From: Vitrella brassicaformis
Taxonomy: Eukaryota; Sar; Vitrellaceae
DNA length: 39,434 nt
NCBI GenBank assembly: GCA_001179505.1
Contig: CDMY01000503.1
Span: forward strand, 1 to 39,434
Direction: 5' to 3'
This document shows, in pieces, positions 31,601 through 39,434 of this stretch. The position numbers and the translations under genes are program-made. The notes beneath the pieces are model-generated. The model saw only the letters and a list, made by a program, of their open reading frames with translations, did no database searches and was not told the origin of the DNA. The first letter of the stretch is position 1; every line of letters begins with the position of its first letter.

Positions 31601-34122
31601 GCAGCCGATCGCTACCTACTTTTTATATCGGTCGGCAGTGCATCCACCTGCAAAGCATGAAGAGTACCCCAAAGTTGATCTCTCAATTGAATCGATGGAT
31701 TTCCTTAAACGAAGTGGCTGGCGATGGCTCCGAGGGACAAGAGCTTGTCATAACGGTGAGCACTGCTCACTCGCTGGATGCCAACAGCGATGAAAGCACG
31801 CATGCAGACCCTTGAGTGCGCATCATGTCATCCCTTTGTGTGTCATGTCGTTCTCTCTAAGCGTTCGCGGCAGCGGTAAACAAGAAACAGCAGCCGCTGG
31901 ACCACCACCACCAGCAGCAGCAGCAGGAGGAAGAGCAGAAGGTACGAATGGACTCCACATATATCAACCACACAGCCATCCTTTCGTTGTGTCTCCTTGT
32001 CTGTAATCAGAACAAGGGCTGGCCGTGGGTGGACCCCATCCTACTCACATGCTGGCTGCTGACGCCCCCGGGCGTCGATGATCTTTTCATCGGCTTCTGC
32101 GGCGCCAGAAACTGCGATGTCGTGCGATGTCGTGCGATGTCGTGCGATGAGAAGTTGCTCCGATTCGATCGCAAGGGAGCTGAATGATTGGATCATGGCT
32201 TGCCGGCCTTTTTGTGTTGTCGATGTGTGTGTCCTGCCTCGGACGGTCCCATGCTTTTGACAATCGTTGAATGGGACCGAGAGCTGCAGCCGAGCGTGCT
32301 GTCGACCGATTGGCGCCCATCAAGAAGGAGATTGCCATCGACCCAGACTCCGTCGCCAGGAGCCCTCCCTCGCCGCAACACTCCCGCTCACATCAGGCTG
32401 TTCAAGACCGACACAATCACCAGTCTGGTAAGGCTTCGAGAAGAGGACGGGCCCTGGCGACGTAGAGAGGTGACCTCTGCGTCTTGCTGGGTGGTTGTTC
32501 AGGTTCGGAAGAAAACCACCCGCCTGGAAAGCAAGGCAAGCCGTCAGATGACTGCTGGACGTAGACGGACTCACTCCAAAGTCAATGTGAATTCCTCCTT
32601 CAGGACCTGTGGCTCAAGGGCACCCCCCAGCAGCGGCGGCATTCAGCCCGCGAGGTACCCATACGCATGTGGCGCCTGTGGCGAGACACTACTATCGAGT
32701 GTTCACTTGTTGTTCAGGCTCGCGGCAAGACCTCAACGGACACGGCCAGCGGCCGACGGTACTCTGCCCCCGAGCGCCATCCAGCGCCACCGGCACTCAA
32801 GGGCGGAGAGGAGAGGGGCATCGACGTCGGGGGCTCGGCCGCTGCTGCAGCCATGTCTACCCACTCGGGGGCGGGGAGGGTGGCAGGGCAGATATCGCTG
32901 TCTACATCTTATATCCGGCGTGTCTTTTTTCCCACACCGATTGTGTCCGCTGGAGGGCGTGTTTAAGAGGGTGTCTCTTAACAAGGACAGTCTCTCTTCA
33001 AGAAGGGCTTAAGGCACATCAAAACCGAGCCCTGCTAAGGTGCCACTCATCACCAGAGGTACGCGCGCTACAAACCTACTTTGCCTCGTCTTCTTTTCAT
33101 TTGCTGGCGATTCGGGCACAGAGGTTAGCTGGATATTCAAATGTGGTCAGCCTGACACACAATGCATCCCTCCGGCCATTCTGTGTCTCCCCACCTTTGT
33201 CAGACGATCCAAAGGTGCGGAGACACGTCCAATGCATGGATGCTGAGTACTGTATGACTCAAGGCATGGATCCTTGCATCTCTGCTTTTCCTTGTCTGTG
33301 ATTGCAGGATTTGCGCCAGCAGCTGGAGAAGAAGGACAAGGAGTTGTGCAACATTGCAAACCTCAAGGAGGTGGCCGGGCTGGAGGCCCTCGATGAGTAC
33401 AAGAAAAGTGTGCCAACCAGGAGAGAGCCCTCTCCACCATTCGCAGCCAGCTGGTCGAGTGCGAAGCCGAGAACGACTCACTCAAACGGCAAATCAAGGA
33501 CATGGACCGTGATCGGTGAGGAAAGTCTTGAATGAAGGGTTACCCTACTCTGTGACAGTTCGTATGACAGTAACACACGAGAGGGGATGAACGGACAGCC
33601 ACCCCGTTCCCCTGTGTGAGCTTGTCTGTGTGTGGGGGGTGGTTGTTCAGGTGCTTTCGCAGGCCAATGTCACTCATTTCTCTTGGTCTCCCCAGATGTT
33701 CCCAGGCTCGTGTTTGCTTTTGGGACGGAGAAGGCGATGAATGAGGCGCTCATTCGCGAAGTGCACTACCAACAGGGACTCATGGAAATGATGAACCCCC
33801 ACGGCTATGACCGCAGCACTGACGCGTAAGGCAGAATTCTGACTCCGGGTCTTCCCTGGTCTTCACGCGTTCTTCGGCTCTTGGAATCCACCCTCTCTCT
33901 TTCCGAGGTAAGCCCACCATTTGAAATTCCTCCCTTCTCCCCCTTCCCTCCCCTTCCCTTCCCTCCCCTCCCACACACAAACACACAAGCACTGCTTTGT
34001 TTCGTTCTTCTCCTGGTTTACTGTGTTTGCCGTGTTTCTGCAGGAGTTTTCCTAAGACTGCGATGAAAAAGACAAAGAAGTCAAAGAACTCCACATTCAT
34101 CGCAGAAGGGATATACAAGTGA
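28639..34122 (+). CDS. Modular repeat protein with RR-x-S-A-P exons, gene J (partly resolved)
   Basis: Not recognised as a known family. Supported exons (phase 0 at both ends unless noted): 28639-28716 (PLNRWISLKG); 29220-29273 (MLRKYSSP); 29720-29776 and 30421-30477 (PMLRRHSA); 30545-30607 (SEKRRHSAPA); 31275-31310 (KQPMLRRHSAPN, continuous upstream with a Leu-rich hydrophobic stretch); 31359-31421 (VAKRRQSAPV); 32503-32535 (VRKKTTRLESK, GC donor); 32604-32654 (TPQQRRHSARE); from 32718 (ASGRRYSAPE). Also present are His/Gln-rich exons (30667-30806 with AVDPDHHQEQ twice; 31873-31941), three hydrophobic PW(V/A)(D/G) exons (28993, 30920, 32011) and a coiled coil at 33309-33517. Two last exons, 33696-33825 and 34044-34122, join in phase and end with a Lys-rich tail (MKKTKKSKNS) and TGA. 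The order of all exons, the start and several phases remain open, and some modules look decayed. Confidence 0.45.
31178..31222 (+). repeat. TTTATAT-core repeat, member 1
   Basis: Consensus CGATCGCTACCTACAT-TTTATATC-GTCGGCAGTGCATCTAC, usually after a CAG acceptor-like triplet. Members: here, 31601-31648, 35597-35640, and more divergent ones at 32891-32925, 37010-37045 and 39198-39235. In this member the frame reading RYLHFIS is continuous with the KQPMLRRHSAPN exon, so at least here it may be coding. Confidence 0.7.
31601..31648 (+). repeat. TTTATAT-core repeat, member 2
   Basis: Same block as 31178-31222 with a few changes; about 40 bp downstream lies a second copy of the NRWISL exon (about 31680-31755, first copy at 28639). 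Confidence 0.7.
32328..32826 (+). repeat. Duplicated four-exon block, copy in gene J
   Basis: About 500 bp covering the EIAIDPDS exon, the VRK exon, the QQRRHSA exon, the start of the GRRYSAP exon and all introns between. It matches 34755-35256 closely by eye, introns included. This copy has CCGCAACACTCCC where the partner has CCGCCCGACACCCCC, two bases fewer, shifting the frame before the HIRLFKTDT segment. Confidence 0.85.
32858..32955 (+). repeat. Repeat block shared with 36981-37078
   Basis: About 95 bp starting ACCCACTCGGGG, through GGCAGGGCAGATATCGCTG and a TTATATCCGGCG core to a CGATT-TGTCCGC end. The second copy at 36981-37078 differs at only a few bases by eye. Confidence 0.8.
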
Positions 34123-34194
34123 CATGCGTGGATTGAACGCAAAAGGCTCTTTCATATGTTCTTGTCTGATCTGCCCGCGTGTGTGTTTTCATAG

Positions 34195-37100
34195 AAGTGG
34201 AACGAGATTGACGAGGACAGAAAGCCCACCGAGGCCGACAAGAAGCAGCAGGTGGGTGAGTGGGTGGGTGGTGCACCTGGCCTCATGCTGCCTTGCGTTT
34301 CGGCCTTTCGTGCAGCCACCCAGGGCCTCAGCGCCTCGCCCAGCCACGGAGGCAGGTGCGTTCATGTCAAAAGAGAAGGGACGGCTTGATTATCACACTG
34401 TGTCATCTGTCAGGCCTATCTTTAAGAGAGCTGCAGCCGAGCATCCGTGTGGACCGATTGGCGCCGCTGAAGAAAGAGATCACTGTCGACTGCAAATTTG
34501 CCTCCAGGAGCCCTTCCTCGCCCGACACACCCGCACACATCCGCCTCTACAAGACAGACACGATAAACAGTTTGGTAAGGGTCCAGAAGGGTGTGGCAGG
34601 TAGCGACGTACAAATGTGACTCTTGCGTCTTGCTGAGGTGTCATTCAGATTCGAAAGGAGATCATACGACAAGAGACCAAGGGAAGCCCTCAAATTAGTG
34701 CTGGACGTAGGATATGTCGCGGCATCGTATTTTTCCTCTGTGGCCATGACATAGGAGATTGCCATCGACCCAGACTCCCTCGCCAAGAGCCCTCCCTCGC
34801 CGCCCGACACCCCCGCTCACGTCCGGCTGCACAAGACCGACACCACGACGAGTATGGTAAGGCCTCGAGAAGAGCACGGGAGCTGGCGACGTAGAGAGGT
34901 GACCTCTGCGTCTTGCTGGGGTTGTTGTTCAGGTTCGGAAGGAAATCATTCGTCTGGAGAACAAGGCAAGCCGTCAGATGACTGCTGGACGTACACGGAC
35001 TCACTCTAACGTCAATGTGAATTCCTCCTTCAGGACCACCTGTGGCTCAAGGGCACCCCCCAGCAGCGGCGGCATTCAGCCCCCGAGGTACCCATACGCA
35101 TGTGGCGCCTGTGGCGAGACACTACTATCGAGTGTTCACTGGTTGTTCAGGCCCGTGTCAAGACGTCAAGCGCCATGGCCAGCGGCCGACGGCACTATGC
35201 CCCCGAGAACCATCCAGCGCCACCGCCACTCAAGGGCGAACAGAAGAACGGCATCGACGTCGAAGGGTCGTTCGCTGGTGCCGCTGCCATCGCTGGGGAG
35301 GGGGGCGAGAAGAAGGAGGCTGAAGAGACTGCTCCGGCTGGTGCTGAGGCGGCTGGGGGTGAGGGTATGCCACTGCACGCTGTCGAGGGCGAGATGAAGC
35401 CTGGGGGGCATGCCGCCGCACCCGGGGCCACGCTGAGGCAAGCTTTCAGATTACTGCTAGACGTACATGATTCTTTGGCATCGTATCTTCCCTCTGTGTC
35501 CGCAGAGCTTCAGATATACAGACACCAAGGCGGGGATGTGGAGTGAGGGAAGCGGCGGACAGCGTGGCTCCAAGGCCGCTGCTGCGTTCTTTCTTTATCC
35601 TATCGCTACCTACATTTTATATCCGTCGGCAGTGCATTTACTTGCGAAGCGTCCAGAGTGTGTATGGGTGTATGAGCGTGTCCTAAAGTCGATGTCTCAA
35701 GCAAGCACGGTGAGCACAGAGAGCGGCAAAAAGTAGGTGCTCAACAACCTCGAAGACAGGGGAAAATTATTCTTGTCTTTCTCTCGTCATGAGTTTGTAT
35801 TGTGTGTGTCTGTCCTTCAGATGGACTATGAAGGCATAAGAGACACTTGCCAAGATTCTTACGCGCTAAGAGAGAGAGGTAAGTAAGCGATCACTACCAC
35901 GGCAGACATTCGTGCCAACATGCCTTCGTTTGTGTGCGGCTTGGGCTGAGGGTAGAGGTCAGGCAGTAGCCGTATCCCACTCAGAGGAGGCTGAAAGCCT
36001 TAGGCATCAAGACGAGCGGGGCACAATGAGTTGGTTGCAACGAGGTGGGGATGCCGACGACACAACAAGCATTCCCTCGTTCCCTTCTGGCTGTCTGGCT
36101 GTATGTGCAGCTCACCATTCAGTACCAGCAGCTGAAGTCGCGCTCTGCCGGGCTGTGGGACAGGGTTCGTGAGATCCTGCTCATAGTCTCATCGAGAAGA
36201 ACAAACAGTACATACACTTCTTTCCTGGACACGGGGGGGTGGGCGCTGACAGAGATGCTGACAGAGATGCTCGGGGGCGAGTGCCGAGAGAACGGGGTGA
36301 GCAGAAAATCAGTCGCACGCATGTGCGTGTGTACTGACGTACCTTCCTTTGCGTGCAGACCAAACTGGAAAAGAGCAGCGTTGCGAGTTCGAGGCCAAGA
36401 CGAATGGAAGACGACGACTGAGGTAAGACGAAGACAAGCAGACCACATTGCGCCCATCCATATATGTGTGCGAATGTCACCCTCTCTAATATGTCTGTGA
36501 GCAGACCTGGCGGAAGCGCCAACAGGAGGCCGACGAGAAGCACGAAGCGGACATCCAAAGGTGTGCGTATTTCACTGGTGTTCGAATCAGGGCAGGAAGG
36601 CAGCTCTGTAACTCTTCCCTCTCTCCCTTAATGCAGACTGACGAAGAAAAAGGACGACTTCAGGATCCAAGTGCAGGTGTACAACTTTGCTTTCACGGAG
36701 GAACGGCAGCAGAGAACTTCGCTACAGGTGGGACACTGATGGATTTCCAATGCAAGTGCGCCTTCATTTGTGTGCAGGAACAGTTGACACAGCAGGAGAC
36801 GGCGTTCGAGGAAACGACAGATGACATGGAGCGGCGGATTGACGTGAGACGCACACACACAGACCACACACATGGATCCTTGTCTGTATGCACTCATGTC
36901 TCTTGGCCCCTTCCCTATCTGTGGGTGAGCAGGAGCTTCATCAGCAGCGGCAGCCGACTGAAGCATCCAGCTGGCGGCACACCCACTCGGGGCGGGGAGG
37001 GTGGCAGGGCAGATATCGCTGTCTACATTTTATATCCGGCGTGGCCTTTTTCCCGACACCGATTTTGTCCGCGATGGCACATCTCTCCTTCTCTCTCTCT

Positions 37101-39300
37101 CTCTCTCTCTGTGCGTGTGTGTGTGGCTGCTTATCAGACTTTTGAGACATCTTACTGCTTCGGCGCTTTTCCTCCTCTGTTTGTTGTGTCCCTACTCGCT
37201 GTTTGCTATGACAGCGGAGCAAGGTGAGCACCATCACTACTTTCCCTCCACCTTGCTGCGACGTTGATGCTGGTGCTTGTGCTGGGGGTGTGTCTGTGTG
37301 TGCAGGCTGCTTTCAAAACCTTACGTAGACCTCTATCACCCAAGCCAATCGGTGAGCCGAATGAATGCAGACACGAGAGGCAAATGTGAAGGGGCGGCGG
37401 CAGTCACTGCGTGTGTGCCATGTGTCTTCATTCAACCCTGCGTAGTTGATTGCGTCGTCTGGTGCGACGCCGCTGAGGACTCCAAGACCGATCCACTCTT
37501 GTATGGTTGTTCGACATCAAATAGTAAGTACACAAGAAGGAGGGGCTAGGTACTGTATACATGTGTGTTTCTCTGGGTGTGTTTTTCAGCCGCCACGATG
37601 TCCACCGGAATCGACGTATTCTTCCAACGTATACTCATGTGGGGAACGCGTGCTTCTCAGAATACGTTGGCGGAGCTGAGGAGCGAGAAGAGGCGCACTT
37701 TTGCACTAGAGGCGAGTGCACAGGTGAGTAACTAGATGAGTGAGCTCCGGCCATATTTACTCTTTCTGAAGGAGTTGAAGGAGCAGCTAGAGGAGAGAAA
37801 CCAGCAGTTGCTAGCTATGGGGAACAAATGTGCCGACCACGAGAGCCTTTCCGCCGCTCGCATCGAGCTCATCCAGTGCAAGTCAGAGAACGACTCACTC
37901 AAAAAGCAACTCAAGGATTTGGACGGCAAATGGTGAGGAGGGGATGAGAGGGAGGGAGGGAGAGGGAGTCAATGAGGCAGCCTTTTGGTGCAGCTGAATG
38001 TCATGCCCCGCAATCGTGAGCTGGAAGAGATGTGGTCATCTCCTTGGTGTGTATGTGCGTGTGTGTGCGTGTTTGTAGACGTGTTGGCAGTAAGGGAGGC
38101 CCTACCCAACCCCCTTGCGCAAGTTCCGTCAGTTCGACGTGGTGAGAATTGCCTGCTCGAAAGAACTCCGGCACGCACCAGCCTGTATATGTGAGTGCTC
38201 TGCCTCAGCCGGACCTCGAGCAGAGGTGCAGGGCAAGGGGTGTCCCGGCGTGGATTAAACCACAGAGAGAGAGCAGCCGAAAGGTACAGATTATATTTCC
38301 CACGAAAGCAACACCAAAAGCATCAGGTGTCCATTGCGTGTTGCAGGCGATTCTGATAGATCGGGCAAATTCGAGGAGCTGGGTGAGGAAAAGAGGCGCA
38401 ATCGGCAGCTAGAGGCTCAGACACAGGTCTGTAGAGAGGAATGCAGCCCGGTGAACATCCCTGCATATCTGCTCTGCAGTCCGTGCATCCTCCGGCAGCG
38501 ACTACCGAGCGCTGTTCTGGTAGAATTGTGCCTCTGGAGATCCGGTTTCTTTGACTTTCTCTTTCCTCCCCCGTCCAACCCGCCCCGCCTCGCCCCGCCT
38601 CGCCCCGTCCCGCCGCCCGTGCCTCGATGGCGACGTCAGACGACGTACGCGGCTCCCTCTCCCGAGAGAGCACCATGAGCAACACGCAGGTGGGAACGAT
38701 CAAGGACACCCCAAGGAGAGGGACAGCCAACACGCTGTGGGTGTGGGGATGAGTGCGTCACAGGCCAGGACGGATTACGATCAGCTCAAGACACGCTACG
38801 ACGGCCTGTGGGAGACGATTGAGGTGAGACAACTATGCACCCATCCATTTTATGTGTGCATCTCACCTTGTCTGCGAGCAGACCCTGCGAAAGCATCAGC
38901 AGGAGGCCGGCAAGATCCTTGCACAGGGCTCTGCCTGCCTGTGTCCTGTGGGGATTGCAGGAGCTGGGTGAGCAGTGGGGAAACACGGACAAGTAGTGCG
39001 CACCATGGCCACCCTCAAGGGGGCCCTCCAAGAACTTCCAGGTACAGAGTTGGTACCAGAGAACGCATTCATGCGTCCTTGTCTGTTCTGCCTGCGCGTA
39101 TGCACAGGAACGATCAGGAGCACCAGAGACAGCAGGTGGGTGGTGATGCATTGACTGGCATGTTCTTGAGTTCAGCCAAGATTGCGATGTCTTTCTTCAG
39201 TCCATCGTTGTCTACATTTTATATCAATCGAGGGTGCCTCTTTATGGAAGAGTTGCGGAAACGCGTCAAGATGCGCCCTTCTGGTGAGTCGACGAGGTGA
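34195..39300 (+). CDS. Modular coiled-coil protein, gene K, paralogue of gene J (partly resolved)
   Basis: Not recognised. A phase-consistent chain opens it: 34195-34251 (KWNEIDEDRKPTEADKKQQ), 34316-34355, 34414-34574 (VDRLAPLKKEITVD, SPSSPDTPAHIRLYKTDT), 34649- (IRKEIIRQETK), 34755-34856 (EIAIDPDSLAKSPPSP), 34933-34965 (VRKEIIRLENK, GC donor), 35034-35087 (TPQQRRHSAPE), 35151-35462 (Ala/Glu-rich, GRRHYAPE) and 35479 onward. Downstream are coiled-coil exons: 36359-36422, 36505-36560 (TWRKRQQEADEK), 36637-36727, 36778-36843 (EQLTQQETAFEETTDD), one ending about 37722 (ELRSEKRRTFALEASAQ), 37741-37935 (NKCADHESLSAARIELIQ), one ending about 38427 (ELGEEKRRNRQLEAQTQ), 38763-38823 (YDQLKTRYDGLWETIE) and 38882 onward (TLRKHQQEAGK). 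Many repeat each other. The 5' start, the 3' end and several joins are unknown, and the gene may be two genes. The upstream TGA at 34120-34122 is taken as the end of gene J. Confidence 0.4.
34755..35256 (+). repeat. Duplicated four-exon block, copy in gene K
   Basis: Partner of 32328-32826, with an intact frame through all four exons. Confidence 0.85.
35597..35640 (+). repeat. TTTATAT-core repeat, member 3
   Basis: The same block inside the exon region starting at 35479 of gene K; the frame that continues from that exon reads PIATYILYPSAVHLL here. Confidence 0.7.
36981..37078 (+). repeat. Repeat block shared with 32858-32955
   Basis: Second copy of the block, with the core TTTATATCCGGCG, directly followed by a (CT)n tract (about 37088-37110). 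Confidence 0.8.
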
Positions 39301-39411
39301 GAATGGCATTTACTCCCGATTGCTGTCGCACCTCAGACCATGGATCATCAACCCATTTACGCAGTACAACCGTTCACCAGTTGCAACAGTCTGACTATCT
39401 CGGCTGAGTAA

Positions 39412-39434
39412 CCCCCCCCCCCCCCCCCCCCCCC
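39412..39434. repeat. Poly-C run at window end
   Basis: 23 consecutive C up to the last base. It is not a known telomere repeat. A contig edge, sequencing stall or true homopolymer are all possible. Confidence 0.9.

Noticed and set aside
28110-39300. Array as a CRISPR or transposon cluster
   Set aside because: Repeat units are coding-like exons with introns and splice sites, of unequal spacing and without terminal repeats or a transposase.
39412-39434. Poly-C end as a telomere
   Set aside because: Homopolymer, not a telomere repeat unit; more likely a contig edge or sequencing artefact.

Overview
The window is nuclear DNA from a eukaryote. Genes lie on both strands and are cut into many short exons with GT-AG introns of roughly 50-200 bp, there is a eukaryotic-type tRNA gene, and most introns carry (GT)n or pyrimidine-rich tracts just before the acceptor AG. 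Gene content (protist ionotropic glutamate receptor-like channels, a cyclic-nucleotide-gated-type K+ channel, cysteine-rich multi-pass membrane proteins, a class I fructose-bisphosphatase relative) and the intron style suggest a free-living alveolate, most likely a chromerid alga such as Vitrella. This assignment is inference; no marker in the window proves it.

Layout. 0.6-1.7 kb: a small unknown acidic protein (+). 2.3-3.9 kb: a RING-type zinc-finger protein (-). 4.06 kb: tRNA-Thr(AGU) (+). 4.7-6.3 kb: an unknown Ser/Pro-rich protein (-), head to head with a 14-exon fructose-1,6-bisphosphatase-like gene (+, 6.5-8.8 kb) whose metal and substrate residues are largely replaced. 9.4-13.9 kb: a secreted-then-multipass protein with a Cys-rich ectodomain (-). 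14.3-20.8 kb: a tandem segmental duplication. Each unit has an iGluR-like channel gene (-) facing the 5' end of a K+ channel gene (+). In the first unit the K+ channel is cut off after about 164 codons; in the second it continues into a full 13-exon channel (20.3-24.0 kb) with S1-S6, a TVGYG filter, a degenerate cyclic-nucleotide domain and a C-terminal CCHC zinc knuckle. 24.0-25.6 kb: no gene seen. 25.6-27.8 kb: a LITAF-type zinc/membrane domain followed by a wolframin-like region (-). 28.1-39.3 kb: a (+) strand array of short, mostly phase-0 exons that recur many times, encoding RR-x-S-A-P motifs, Gln-rich tracts, hydrophobic exons and coiled coils; at least two related genes or one expanding gene.

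Most gene models were built by hand by matching splice sites and reading phase. Models for the FBPase-like gene, K+ channel, LITAF/wolframin gene, the two iGluR-like genes and genes 1-3 close in phase at every junction, with one non-GT donor in iGluR copy 2 and one GC donor in the LITAF gene. The 9.4-13.9 kb gene has two junctions that do not close, and the 28-39 kb array is only partly resolved. The genes do not form one pathway. The membrane signalling content (two iGluR-like channels plus a K+ channel, facing each other across short shared promoters) is the one cluster whose members may be functionally related.
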